A DNA stretch of 64,000 nt from Kribbella antiqua (GCF_004345665.1 NZ_SLWR01000004.1:124001-188000), one strand, 5' to 3'; numbered from the stretch's first letter, positions 8,286 through 17,260 are shown. Notes: a model not told the origin generated them from the letters alone. Made by a program: numbers and translations.

Positions 8286-8962
8286 CAGCCCATCGTATGG
8301 CTCGAACGGCTCTTCAGCCGGACCGTGAGGATCGGCAGCAGGAAGTGCACGAGCGGGCCTATGGACAGCGCGTAGACGACGGTTCCTATGCCGATGACTC
8401 CACCGAGCAGGAAGCCGACCGCGAGTACCGTCACCTCGATCGTCGTACGCACCAGCCGGACGCTGAGGCCGGTACGACGTACCAGCCCGGTCATCAGGCC
8501 GTCGCGCGGACCGGGACCGAACTGCGCGCCGATGTAGAGCGCACCGGCGAGCGCGTTCACCACGACGCCGGCGAGCATGAAGACGATCCGCAGCCAGAGT
8601 TCGTCCGGCCGGTCGACCGTCGCCAGGGTCAGGTCCGTCACCAGCCCGATCACGATGGCGTTGCTGATCGTGCCGAGGCCGGGCCACTGCCGCAGCGGGA
8701 TCCAGGCGAGCAGTACGACGAAGCTCATCGCGATCACGATCGTGCCGAAGCTCAGCGGGATGTGCTTGGTGATGCCCGAGTGGAAAACGTCCCACGGGTC
8801 CAGGCCGAGGTTGCCCTGGATCATCAGGCCCATCGAGGCTCCGTACAGGGTCAGGCCGACGTACAACTGGACGAGGCGGCGCGGAAGGTGGCCTGCCTTC
8901 AGCTGCTGGATCGGGTTCAGGGCGGCGAGCTGGCGTGGCGGGGCTTCGGAAGTGGCGGTCAC
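8285..8962 (-). CDS. YczE/YitT-type integral membrane protein
   Basis: 225 residues with five or six hydrophobic segments (about 33-55, 65-90, 95-115, 125-150, 170-200). It carries the family sequence GNLGLDPWDVFHSGI after the first segment and PGPRDGLMTGL between later ones. YczE-like membrane proteins of unknown transport function are often encoded divergently from a MocR regulator in actinobacteria, as here. The start is a GTG at 8962. The downstream YbjN gene overlaps its stop. Confidence 0.83.
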   Translation of the reverse strand: MTATSEAPPRQLAALNPIQQLKAGHLPRRLVQLYVGLTLYGASMGLMIQGNLGLDPWDVFHSGITKHIPLSFGTIVIAMSFVVLLAWIPLRQWPGLGTISNAIVIGLVTDLTLATVDRPDELWLRIVFMLAGVVVNALAGALYIGAQFGPGPRDGLMTGLVRRTGLSVRLVRTTIEVTVLAVGFLLGGVIGIGTVVYALSIGPLVHFLLPILTVRLKSRSSHTMG

Positions 8963-9024
8963 ATTGTCTAGTCTGCGAGCAAGTGGCCTGGTGATCGATA
9001 GCCAATTCTGCGATAGTGGACTGC
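8963..9024. promoter_or_regulatory. Divergent MocR/YczE control region
   Basis: A 62-base gap between the two divergent starts. CGATAG occurs twice in direct orientation (8996-9001 and 9011-9016), 15 bases apart. MocR proteins commonly bind direct repeats next to their own gene, so this pair is a candidate operator. The motif is short and the call weak. Confidence 0.35.
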
Positions 9025-10464
9025 GTGAAGAGTCAATATCTTCCCGCCAGTACGCTCTCTGGCCTGCTCGGTGCGTGGTCCGACGGGACCGGTCCGGCGT
9101 ACCGGATCCTGGCCGGGCGGCTCCGGCTGCTGATCGCGGACGGGCGGATCATGCCCGGCTCGCGCCTCCCGAGCGAGCGCGAACTGACCGACGCACTCGG
9201 AGTCAGCCGTACGACGGTCGCCTCGGCGTACCGGGAGCTCCGCGACAGCGGCTACCTGATCAGCCGGCGCGGATCCGGCAGTGTCACGGCACTCCCGTCC
9301 CGGATCGAGCCCGAGCTCGGCCGGCACCACGCCCCGGGCATCGACACCGACGGCCTGTACGACTTCACCTGCGCCGCGCCGACCGCCGTACCGGGAATCA
9401 GTACGGCGGTCGCCGAAGCGGCCGAGGATCTCCCACCACACCTGGCGACGCCCGGCTATCACCCGATGGGCCTGCCCGTGCTGCGGGAGGAGATCGCGGC
9501 CGCCTATGAAGAGCGCGGGCTGCCGACGTCGCCGGAGCAGATCATCGTCACCGCGGGCGCGCTGGCGGCGACGGCGACCGCGGTCCGGGCGGTCACGCAG
9601 ATCGGCGACCGGGTGCTGACCGAGAGCCCGACGCACCCGAACTCGGTGGACGCGATCCGGCGCAGCGGCTGCCGCGTGGTGGCCACGCCGATCAGCCCCG
9701 ACGGCTGGGACCTTCCCTTGCTGGAGGCAACGATCAGGCAGTCGTCACCGCGCGCCGCCTGGCTGGTCGTGGATTTCCAGAACCCGACCGGATGGTTGAT
9801 GTCGGCAACCGACCGGCAGCGGCTGGCGATCGCGTTCGCCCGGAGCCGGACGACGGCGATCGTCGACGAGACGCTGTTCGAGCTGTCGCTGGACGGGCAG
9901 GAGATGCCGCCGCCGTTCGCGTCGTACGATCCGGCCGGAGTGATCACAGTCGGCTCTGTGAGCAAGTCGTTCTGGGGTGGTCTGCGGATCGGGTGGATGC
10001 GGGTGCCGGAGACGTTGGTGGCGCGCGTGCTCGATGCGCGTGCCTCGATGGACCTGGGTGCGCCGGTGCTGGATCAGCTCGTCGTCGCCGGGTTGTTGCG
10101 CCGGCGGTCGACGATCCTGCCCGAGCGCCGGGCTTCGCTGGCTCTCCGTCGCGATGCGCTGGCGGAGGCGCTGCGGGAGCATCTGCCGTCGTGGCGGTTC
10201 CGGGTTCCGGCGGGCGGGTTGTCGCTGTGGTGCGAACTGCCGGAGCCAGTCGGATCTTCGCTGGTCGGCGTGGCGCAGCGGAACGGCGTACTGCTGGTAG
10301 CTGGATCGCGCTTCTCCCCCGACGGCGGCCTGGAGTCGTTCATCCGGCTGCCGTTCACGCTGGAGCCGGATGCACTGCGTGACGGCGTGGAACGCCTGGC
10401 GATGTCCTACGCGTCCCTGACCACCGGACCGCCCGTACGACGGACCGCGGCGATGATCGCGTGA
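9025..10464 (+). CDS. MocR-type regulator (GntR DNA-binding domain fused to aminotransferase domain)
   Basis: About 479 residues. An N-terminal winged-helix GntR domain (about 15-85, SRLPSERELTDALGVSRTTV) is joined to a fold-type I aminotransferase domain. The PLP lysine lies in SVSKSFWGGLRIGW (K314 from the GTG start). MocR regulators sense a PLP-derived adduct and control vitamin B6, GABA or transport genes. The divergent YczE gene is the obvious target here. I chose the GTG at 9025 giving MKSQYLP; an ATG three codons upstream is also open. The enzyme part keeps DFQNPTG and the Schiff-base lysine, so cofactor binding is expected. Confidence 0.9.
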   Translation: MKSQYLPASTLSGLLGAWSDGTGPAYRILAGRLRLLIADGRIMPGSRLPSERELTDALGVSRTTVASAYRELRDSGYLISRRGSGSVTALPSRIEPELGRHHAPGIDTDGLYDFTCAAPTAVPGISTAVAEAAEDLPPHLATPGYHPMGLPVLREEIAAAYEERGLPTSPEQIIVTAGALAATATAVRAVTQIGDRVLTESPTHPNSVDAIRRSGCRVVATPISPDGWDLPLLEATIRQSSPRAAWLVVDFQNPTGWLMSATDRQRLAIAFARSRTTAIVDETLFELSLDGQEMPPPFASYDPAGVITVGSVSKSFWGGLRIGWMRVPETLVARVLDARASMDLGAPVLDQLVVAGLLRRRSTILPERRASLALRRDALAEALREHLPSWRFRVPAGGLSLWCELPEPVGSSLVGVAQRNGVLLVAGSRFSPDGGLESFIRLPFTLEPDALRDGVERLAMSYASLTTGPPVRRTAAMIA

Positions 10465-10551
10465 CGTTAGCCCGCCGTAATCGCGGCCGGGAAGGTTCGC
10501 CCCGGGGGCGGCGTTGGGAGACTATGAGAGTCATTCTGCGAGAGGCGTGAG

Positions 10552-11190
10552 ATGTCGTTCTTCAAGCGCAACACAGCCCTGGTCGAGCCCGAGGCCGCGC
10601 TGCCCGGCCGGCCGTCACCCGGTTTCGCCGTACCGGACGAGAACATCGTTCTCGGTACGCCGCAGACCGCCGCCGCGCCCGAGGGGTTCGAGGAGGTCTG
10701 GTTCGGCACCGGGTGCTTCTGGGGCACCGAGGAGATCTTCTGGCAGCAGCCGGGGGTCTACACCACGGCCGTCGGCTACGCCGGTGGCTATACGCCCAAC
10801 CCGACGTACGAGGAAGTCTGCACCGGCCGCACGGGTCACACCGAGGCCGTCCGTATCGTCTACGACCCGTCGAAGACGACCTTCACCGACCTGCTGAAGG
10901 TCTTCTGGGAAACCCACGACCCGACCCAGGGCATGCGCCAGGGCAACGACCTCGGCTCCCAGTACCGCTCGGCCGTCTACTACACCACCGACGCCCAGCG
11001 AGCCGAAGCCGAACGCACCCGTGACCTCTACGCCCCGGTCATCAAGCCCCTCGGCTACGGCGACATCACCACCGAGATAGCCCCCGCCACAACCTTCTAC
11101 TACGCCGAGCCCTACCACCAGCAGTACCTACACAAGAACCCCAACGGCTACCGCTGCCACAGCAACACCGGAGTCCCATTCCCCGAGTGA
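10552..11190 (+). CDS. msrA: Peptide methionine (S)-S-oxide reductase MsrA
   Basis: 212 residues. The catalytic [13 protein letters not shown] motif (Cys near residue 60) is followed by [28 protein letters not shown] and ends in [13 protein letters not shown], all typical of MsrA. It repairs the S-epimer of methionine sulfoxide in proteins using thioredoxin. An extra N-terminal segment (about 45 residues) is usual in actinobacteria. GAGAGGCG precedes the ATG. Oddly, the last 78 bases are present again at 11731-11808 in 91% identical form, after the YCII gene. Confidence 0.95.
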   Translation: MSFFKRNTALVEPEAALPGRPSPGFAVPDENIVLGTPQTAAAPEGFEEVWFGTGCFWGTEEIFWQQPGVYTTAVGYAGGYTPNPTYEEVCTGRTGHTEAVRIVYDPSKTTFTDLLKVFWETHDPTQGMRQGNDLGSQYRSAVYYTTDAQRAEAERTRDLYAPVIKPLGYGDITTEIAPATTFYYAEPYHQQYLHKNPNGYRCHSNTGVPFPE

Positions 11191-11214
11191 ACGGCTGAAA
11201 TGTCGAGAGTCGTG

Positions 11215-11248
11215 GGTCGGCCCCGATGTAGCTTCGAGAGGGCCGACC
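11215..11248. terminator. 9-bp-stem hairpin after msrA
   Basis: GGTCGGCCC and GGGCCGACC are separated by 16 bases, in the gap between msrA and the YCII gene. No T-run follows. It may be a weak terminator or a leader structure of the next gene. Confidence 0.4.
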
Positions 11249-11277
11249 AGCGGCTGCTCCGACGTTAGGGATCTCTG

Positions 11278-11652
11278 ATGAAGTACGTCGTACTGATCCA
11301 CTCCAGCCCGCAGCCGTGGGGCCACCCGACCGGCGACACCGTGGCCGAGCACCAGGCCCTCCCCAAGGCCGAACGCGACCGGCTGAACTCGGACTTCGAG
11401 AAGCTCTTGAGCGAGCTCCAGGCCAACGGCGAACTGCTCGGCGGCGAGGCCCTGGGCGACCCGGCCACGTCCCGCCTCTACCGCTACTCCGGCCGCCCGG
11501 TCGTCACCGACGGCCCGTACTCGGAGTCGAAGGAACACCTGGCCGGTTTCTTCCTCATCGACGTCGACACCCCGGAACGCGCCGACGCCGTAGCCCAAAC
11601 CTTCGCAGGCCCCGGCGAAACCATCGAACTCCGCCCGATCCACGTCTTCTGA
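11278..11652 (+). CDS. YCII-related (DGPF) protein
   Basis: 124 residues with the family order: MKYVVLIHSSP at the start, a central helix with LPKAERDRLNSDFEKLL, then TDGPYSESKEHLAGFFLIDVDTPERA and a final IELRPIHVF. These small ferredoxin-fold proteins are often found beside ECF sigma factors in actinobacteria, but no sigma factor gene is adjacent here. Function unknown. The gene is sandwiched between msrA and a duplicated msrA 3' end, which suggests it arrived by an insertion or recombination event in the msrA locus. Confidence 0.85.
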   Translation: MKYVVLIHSSPQPWGHPTGDTVAEHQALPKAERDRLNSDFEKLLSELQANGELLGGEALGDPATSRLYRYSGRPVVTDGPYSESKEHLAGFFLIDVDTPERADAVAQTFAGPGETIELRPIHVF

Positions 11653-11730
11653 AGTCCCTGGCCATCAGTTGGCCAGCGACTTCCACGTAGTCGTCGACGC
11701 TGGCCGCTTCTGTCACCCACGCGGTATTGC

Positions 11731-11808
11731 TACCACCAGCAGTACCTACACAAGCACCCCAACGGCTACCGCTGCCACAGCAACACCGGGGTTCCTTTCC
11801 CGGCCTGA
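11731..11808 (+). pseudogene. Duplicate of the msrA 3' end
   Basis: 78 bases that match the last 78 bases of msrA (11113-11190) with 7 mismatches and no gaps, including the in-frame TGA. Reading it in the msrA frame gives [20 protein letters not shown] and then VPFPA. Five of the seven changes fall in the last seven codons and are mostly third-position, so this copy diverged while it was still coding. The msrA terminator-like hairpin follows directly, so this is probably the original gene end. Confidence 0.8.
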
Positions 11809-11814
11809 TCAGAT

Positions 11815-11856
11815 AACCGAGGGCGCCACCCGTTGCGGTGGCGCCCTCTTCGGTTC
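11815..11856. terminator. Strong hairpin terminator
   Basis: GAGGGCGCCACC and GGTGGCGCCCTC form a 12-bp perfect stem with a 6-base loop, flanked by AACC/GGTT that can extend it. It lies between the msrA 3' duplicate (plus) and the end of bfr (minus), serving both directions. The stem core GGGCGCCAC recurs in the terminator at 17186. Confidence 0.8.
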
Positions 11857-11885
11857 AGCAGGTCCTGCTCAGCCGAGGCGTTCGC

Positions 11886-12374
11886 TCAGCCAGGGGACTT
11901 TCCAGGCTCAATTTGCTGGGCGAGGTATTGCTGGAGGCCGACGCGTTCGATCGCGTCGAGTTGGGTTTCGAACCAGTCGACGTGGGTTTCCTCGTCGCGG
12001 ACCATTTCCTCGAAGACGGCGGCGGTGCCGTGGTCGCCGAGGGTGTGGCACTCCTGCGCGGAGGCGTTGAACTTCGCCACCGCGGAGTGCTCGCTCTCGA
12101 GCCCGAGCCGGAGCATTTCCTCGGCGTTCTCACCGACCGTCACCGCGCCGAGCTTCTGCAGGTTCGGGTGACCGTCGAACAGCAGGATGCGGTTGATCAG
12201 CGCGTCGGCGTCCTTCATCTCGTCGATGGACAGGTCGTAGAAGACCTTGCCGAGCCGGCCGAATCCCCAGTTGTCGAGCATCCGGGCTTCCAGGAAGTAC
12301 CCGTTGATGACCGTCAACTCGAGTGTCAGCGCCTCGTTGAGCAGTACGACGACGCGTGGGTCAACCGGTTGCAC
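11886..12374 (-). CDS. bfr: Bacterioferritin with an altered ferroxidase residue
   Basis: 162 residues from the GTG at 12374, which has GGAGG 6 bases upstream. It is a four-helix ferritin: LNEALTLELTVINGYFLEARML (first helix with the ferroxidase Glu), SIDEMKDADALINRILLFDG, and VRDEETHVDWFE with the late Glu and His ligands. The heme-ligand Met of EM is kept. The usual His in EMKHAD is Asp here (EMKDAD); the codon reads GAC clearly. Bacterioferritin oxidises and stores iron in a 24-mer cage. It overlaps bfd by 14 bases, indicating an operon under the IdeR-type box at 12571. Confidence 0.92.
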   Translation of the reverse strand: MQPVDPRVVVLLNEALTLELTVINGYFLEARMLDNWGFGRLGKVFYDLSIDEMKDADALINRILLFDGHPNLQKLGAVTVGENAEEMLRLGLESEHSAVAKFNASAQECHTLGDHGTAAVFEEMVRDEETHVDWFETQLDAIERVGLQQYLAQQIEPGKSPG

Positions 12375-12570
12375 TTGCCACCTCCGTGAACGAGGTTGCC
12401 GAGACCGACCTCCCATGCTGGCACAACAACCGCTTCAACGAGAAGACGCAACCGCCACAGTTCCGGCCCGCCCCGGTCGCCCCGCACACCTGCGCGAGCG
12501 TACGAGCGCCGTCGGCGATGCTCTCGCGGACGTCGCGGTCGCTGACGACCTCGCAGTGGCAAACGATCAC
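12361..12570 (-). CDS. bfd: Bacterioferritin-associated ferredoxin
   Basis: 69 residues from the GTG at 12570. It has the BFD-type [2Fe-2S] ligand pattern: MIVCHCEVVSDRDV at the start and AGRNCGGCVF in the middle (C-x-C and C-x2-C). BFD hands electrons to bacterioferritin to release stored iron. The start lies immediately beside the iron box, so transcription is probably near-leaderless. The 3' end overlaps the bfr start, so the pair is translated together. Confidence 0.9.
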   Translation of the reverse strand: MIVCHCEVVSDRDVRESIADGARTLAQVCGATGAGRNCGGCVFSLKRLLCQHGRSVSATSFTEVASATG

Positions 12571-12589
12571 GCAGGTGAGGCTACCCTAA
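12571..12589. promoter_or_regulatory. IdeR/DtxR-type iron box upstream of bfd-bfr
   Basis: The 19 bases GCAGGTGAGGCTACCCTAA match the IdeR/DtxR consensus (TTAGGTTAGGCTAACCTAA) at 15 of 19 positions by eye. The box abuts the bfd start, a position compatible with iron-dependent control of iron storage genes. Confidence 0.75.
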
Positions 12590-12699
12590 CCACACCTCCG
12601 GATAACACCCGCCGTCTCAACAAGAACATCCACTCCGCTTGAACTGCCTGCTTCAATCGACTGGTTGATCACGCAGGTACGAAAGTGAGGACCTCATCT

Positions 12700-12917
12700 G
12701 GGCAGGCTGGTGCGCGCACTGATTGCGATCCGGTGCAGGGTGACGTCGCCGGTTGTCCACCAGGGCACTCGGCCGGGTGCGTCGAGGGCGAGTGCGTCGA
12801 TCGTCGCGTCTGCGTTGTCCCAGACACGCTGGTAGCAGCCGACGATGTCGGCGCGTGTCTCGTCCTCGGTCGCCCACGCGTCGGCGTTGGGTTCGGCATC
12901 GCCTATCCGACGGGTCA
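12700..12917 (-). pseudogene. DinB/DUF664 family remnant
   Basis: The minus strand encodes WATEDETRADIVGCYQRVW followed by NADATIDALALDAPGRVPWW and GDVTLHRI. This is the middle of a DinB-superfamily protein (compare the intact genes at 18298 and 35101). The N-terminal helix with its first metal His and the C-terminal H...ETxRHxGH segment are both missing. It abuts the LuxR-type pseudogene, as if one deletion joined the two broken genes. Confidence 0.55.
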
Positions 12918-14993
12918 TTACAGGCCAGTACGGGCAGCTGGCTCGCGCCGGAGTCACCGAGCGGGAGCTCGAGGTCTTGTCGGCGATAGCGGAGCGGCTT
13001 CGCAACCGCGAGATCGCCGAGCGGCTGCACGTCTCGGTCCGGACCGTCGAGTCACATCGCGGCCCTGCTGCGCAAGCTCGGCGCCACAGACCGGGCGGCG
13101 CTGGTCGAGTTCGGCACTGAACTGCGCCGCAGCACCGAATCGCCGCTTCCTACACCGCTGACAAGCCTGATCGGCCGGGAACACGACGTAACCGAGCTGG
13201 CTGCGCTGATCGATGCGCACCGTCTCGTCACGCTCGTCGGCCCTGCAGGAGTCGGCAAAACGAGGCTCGCTCTCCGGATGGCGGCGGTCGGTGCGGGCTC
13301 GTTGCCGGATGGTGCTCGGTTCGCGGACCTGGCGCCTGTCGACGCTGATCTGGTCGGCGACACGTTGGCCCGGGCACTGGGCGTCGTACCGCAGGCGGGA
13401 TGGTCGCTGCGTGACACTCTCCGCGAGGTGGCCGGCGGACTGCGGTGCCTGCTGGTTGTCGACAACTGCGAGCATGTGGTTGCGGAAGCCGCTGAGATCG
13501 TGGCCGACCTGCTGACCGCGGGTGGCCGGATTCGCGTCCTCGCCACCAGCCGTGAGCCGCTCGGCGTACCGGCCGAGGTGACCTACGGGGTACGGCCGCT
13601 GCCGGTGCCGCCGATGATCGCCCCCGCCTCCGCCGAGACCGCCGGCCTGGTCGAGCACCTGGACCAACGTTTCGAGTTGCTGTCAGCAGGTGCGCGTACG
13701 GCGCCGGCGCGACAGCAAACGTTGCGCGGGGCAATCGATTGGAGCTACGAACTGCTGGACGACGACGAGCGGATGCTGCTCGATCGCCTCGGTGTGTTCC
13801 CCGCCGACTTCGACTACCAGGCCGCCCGGGCGGTATGCCCGGCGGACGCGTCGGTGATCACCTTGCTGCCGAGGCTGGTCGACAAGTCGCTCGTCTCGAC
13901 CGTTGGCCGGATCAGCCGCCGCTACCGGCTACTGGAGACCATTCGCGCGTACGCCGCCGAGCGATCGACCCAGTCCGGAGTCGAATCCGCCGTCAGGCGT
14001 CTGCATGCCGACTACTAGCTGGGACTCGCCGAAGAGGGCGCGGACGGGCTGCGCGGCAAGGATCAACGGAGCTGGGTCGACCGATTGACAGCCGAGCAGC
14101 CCAACCTCCGGGCCGGTCTGGCGGAGAGCATCGCCGGATGCGAGGTCGAGTCCGCCTGGCACTGGATCGCTGCGTTGCAACGGTTCTGGGACGTCACCGG
14201 CCAGCATCTCGAGGCGCGCGACTGGATCGGCAGGGTGCGCGGCCTCGGCGATCCGCCCGCCACGCCCGGCGTCGCCGCCGGCCTCGCCGCCGCCAGCGCG
14301 ATCCTGCACAACTCGGACGCTCGCGACGCCTACGACCTCGCCGCCGAGGCAGCTCGGCTTGCCACCGGTCTGGACGACGTCACCAAGTCCACGGCAGCCC
14401 TGGCGGTCGGAACGGCGGCGATGTGGATCGAGCCCGAACTGATGCTGCCCAAACTGCACGAGGCATTGGCGTTGCTCGGCGATGATCACCCATGGGACCG
14501 CGCGCTGACTGTCCTGATGGCGCAACGGGCGATGTACGCCGGTATCGCCGACGACGAGGTGCACGAGTGGCTCACCGAGAGCAGGGCTTTGGCGGAAGCG
14601 GCCGGCAGTGAGGAGGACCAGGTCCACGCCACCCTTGCGTTCGGCCAACTGGCCTGGTTGCGCGGCGACCACGACGAGGCTGCGCTTTTGGTCGCCGGGA
14701 CTTTACCGACGTTGCGCCGCCTCGGCGATCAACGATGCGCCGCTCGAGCGCTCTACGTGCTGGGCGAACGGGCTTATGAGCAAGGGGATCTCGCCCAGGC
14801 CGAGAGGCTCATGGCCAGCTGCGTCGAGGCAGTTGTCCTGGCCGGTCAGTCGTTCGTCCTCGTACGGGCGCTCGAGGCCTTGGCCGCCGTACTGTTCGCC
14901 CAGGGACGACGAGGGACAGCGGCTGTCTGCGACAGAGGCACTGCACCGCGCCGTACCAAACCGGCCAGGACCGTCGCCAGACCTCGGCTGACG
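12917..14993 (+). pseudogene. LuxR-family ATPase regulator, multiply disrupted
   Basis: Ancestral order: N-terminal LuxR-type HTH (VTERELEVLSAIAERLRNRE, REIAERLHVSVRTVESH), NB-ARC/AAA ATPase (LVTLVGPAGVGKTRLAL Walker A, LLVVDNCEH Walker B), then helical TPR-like repeats. Lesions seen: (1) a 2-base loss near 13055 after VESH shifts the frame; (2) after VRPLPVPP the usual stretch of about 60 residues is missing near 13620-13660; (3) TAG at 14016-14018 replaces a coding triplet in HADY-LGLAEE; (4) a further frameshift near 14911, after which EGQRLSATEALHRAVPN continues in another frame to 14993. A non-functional relic of a large transcription activator. Confidence 0.8.
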
Positions 14994-15175
14994 TTGAACT
15001 TCGGGCGTGGTACGGGATCGGATCCGTGTACTCTGCGGTGCGTTTCGGCTGCGGTGAGTAGCTTACGGCGGCGCTCGGCGGCCACGGCGGCTGCCATTTC
15101 GGACGGGATCAACATCTCGATCAGCTCCTTGGAAAGACCTGCCGCCAGGCTGCGAGCGATCCGGACCCCGGTCAT
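14994..15175 (-). CDS. Possible fragment of a small unknown protein
   Basis: From an ATG at 15175 the minus strand reads MTGVRIARSLAAGLSKELIE, then a basic helix (AAAVAAERRRKLLTAAETHRR). The reading frame continues to 14846, but the part below 14994 is antisense to the pseudogene and probably not native. Not recognised; may be a truncated gene. The rest of the gap up to 15334 shows only the upstream region of the secreted protein gene, with a strong ribosome site. Confidence 0.28.
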
Positions 15176-15334
15176 CCGTGCGCCGTACGGAACTTCGCGT
15201 CCGTGCCCGGCACGGGAGGAGCGGCTCTCAGGTCTCGCGCAGGGTTCGATTGCGGCGTAGCTTCGGGCCGAGAGGTTTCCTCGTGAGCGGGGACCACACC
15301 TCGGCTCCTCGCTCTTGGGCGAAAGGAGGGGCCC

Positions 15335-17179
15335 ATGCGCAAGCGTTTATGGGTGGGGATCATCGGAGCGGCGGCACTACTGGTGGTGCCGGCGGGGACT
15401 GCGAGTGCGCTGAATCCGGACACTCTCATCACCGTGGGCAGCCCGACCGGGCCGTTCTCGCAGAACAAGCAGAACGAGCCGGCGGTGGCGATCGACGCCA
15501 ACCACCCGGCCGTGCTGGCGGCGGGCGCGAACGACAACATCGACATGGAGGCATGCAACGCGGGGCCCGACAACGACTGCCCGTTCACCGACGGGGTCGG
15601 CGGATCGGGGGTCTACTTCTCGTTCAACAGCGGTACGACGTGGATCCAGCCGACGTACACAGGCTGGACTGCCCGGAACTGCCTCGGCGTTCCCGGCAAC
15701 ACCGATCCGCTGTGCGCACCGCAGTTCGGCCCGATCGGCACCCTGCCCTGGTACTACGAATCAGGCTTGGTGTCCGACGGTGATCCCGCGGTCGCGTTCG
15801 GTCCGGTGTACCGCAACGGCGGCTTCTCCTGGGCGAATGGTTCCCGGCTGTACTACGCGAACCTGGCGTCGAACTTCCCAGGACGCAGGACGTTCGCTGG
15901 TTTCGAGGCGATCGCGGTGTCGCGGATCGACGCACCGGCCTCGACGGGGCTGACCGAGAGCATCGTGACGAACAAGGCCAACTGGAAGAGGCCGGTGATC
16001 GTCAGCAAGCAGAACGCGGCGCTGTTCTCCGACAAGGAGCAGGTCTGGGCCGACAACGCCTCGTCGAGCCCGTTCTTCGGTCACGCCTACATCTGCTACG
16101 CGGCCTACCGCGGTGTGCCGGGCCGGTCGGAGCCGCTGGTGGTGGCGACATCCACCAACGGTGGTGACAGCTGGACCACGCACCAGGTCACACCGGCGGC
16201 CGCGAACCCCAACACCCGGCAGGGATTCGGCAGGTCCGGGTGCAGCGTCCGGACCGACAGCCACGGTGTGGCGTACGTGTTCGCCTACCAAGGCGCGTTC
16301 GGCCTGCCTGGTAACGGTTTCCAGATCATGGCCAAGTCCTTCGACGGCGGTGCTCACTGGACCAAAGCCCGGCCGATCATCCCCGCGACCGACCTGTGCA
16401 ACGCCTTCGAGCCGTCCATCGGGCGGTGTGTCGAAGACGGTATCGCGGGAGCCCGCGACGACCTCGGCCCGGCTCCGAGCGTGGACATCGCCAACGGCGC
16501 GCCGACCGGCGCCGACGCGACGAACCGGATCGTCAACGCGTGGGCCGACGGCCGTGACGGCCTCAACAACGAGCACGTGATGTTCGCCACCTCGACCAAC
16601 GGTGGCTCGTCCTGGAGCACGAGGACCATCGAGACAGGCGGCGATCGCGGCTACTACGCCGCCCCGGCGATCTCACCGAACGGGACCGACGTCTGGGTGG
16701 TCTACAACGCCTTCACCACACCGTTCCGCAACGACACGTCGTCGCCGCGCAACCTGCTCGCCGTGGTCAAGCACGCCGACGTTTCGGGTGGCACGGTGGG
16801 CGCCTTCACCGCGGTGCACCGAAGCCCCGGCGGCGACCCGAGGGGCAGCAGTCAGAACAACCTGGCAGCTGAGTTCCTGGGTGACTACGTCTATGCGGCG
16901 GCCACGCGCACCTATGGCGCGGCCGTCTGGAACGACGTACGACGGGCCGCGGACTGCCCGCCGATCGACGCCTACCGCCTCGCACTGCACAACGAGGCAG
17001 TGGCAGCCGGCGGACCGGTGGCCGACCCCGAGGAGCCACGCGGTGAGGAGGACATCGTCCATCAGTTGTCCAAGACGCAAGAGCCTGACGCCGTAGCCCC
17101 ACCCGTGCAGCAGGTGTGCCCGGGCGCCTTCGGCAACTCCGACATCTTCGGCGGCACCTACGCCGACCCGACCCCGTAA
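15335..17179 (+). CDS. Secreted BNR/Asp-box (sialidase-fold) protein
   Basis: 614 residues. A signal peptide (MRKRLWVGIIGAAALLVVPA, cleavage likely after ASA near residue 25) precedes a beta-propeller with Asp-box motifs: SFNSGTTW (~100), STNGGDSW (~273), SFDGGAHW (~339) and STNGGSSW (~418). This fold is shared by sialidases and other exo-acting glycosidases. I do not see the full sialidase catalytic set clearly, so substrate is open. Several Cys pairs fit an exported protein. AAAGGAGG lies just ahead of the ATG. It is followed by a strong bidirectional terminator. Confidence 0.8.
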   Translation: MRKRLWVGIIGAAALLVVPAGTASALNPDTLITVGSPTGPFSQNKQNEPAVAIDANHPAVLAAGANDNIDMEACNAGPDNDCPFTDGVGGSGVYFSFNSGTTWIQPTYTGWTARNCLGVPGNTDPLCAPQFGPIGTLPWYYESGLVSDGDPAVAFGPVYRNGGFSWANGSRLYYANLASNFPGRRTFAGFEAIAVSRIDAPASTGLTESIVTNKANWKRPVIVSKQNAALFSDKEQVWADNASSSPFFGHAYICYAAYRGVPGRSEPLVVATSTNGGDSWTTHQVTPAAANPNTRQGFGRSGCSVRTDSHGVAYVFAYQGAFGLPGNGFQIMAKSFDGGAHWTKARPIIPATDLCNAFEPSIGRCVEDGIAGARDDLGPAPSVDIANGAPTGADATNRIVNAWADGRDGLNNEHVMFATSTNGGSSWSTRTIETGGDRGYYAAPAISPNGTDVWVVYNAFTTPFRNDTSSPRNLLAVVKHADVSGGTVGAFTAVHRSPGGDPRGSSQNNLAAEFLGDYVYAAATRTYGAAVWNDVRRAADCPPIDAYRLALHNEAVAAGGPVADPEEPRGEEDIVHQLSKTQEPDAVAPPVQQVCPGAFGNSDIFGGTYADPTP

Positions 17180-17185
17180 CCGATC

Positions 17186-17218
17186 CGGAGGGCGCCACGT
17201 CACACGTGGCGCCCTCCG
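17186..17218. terminator. 14-bp-stem bidirectional terminator
   Basis: CGGAGGGCGCCACG and CGTGGCGCCCTCCG pair perfectly around a 5-base loop, between two convergent genes. There is no T-run, as is usual in high-GC actinobacteria. Same core stem as the hairpin at 11815. Confidence 0.8.
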
Positions 17219-17260
17219 CTGACTCGTACGCCGTACGGCGTCGACTGGAGGTTGGTGTCG

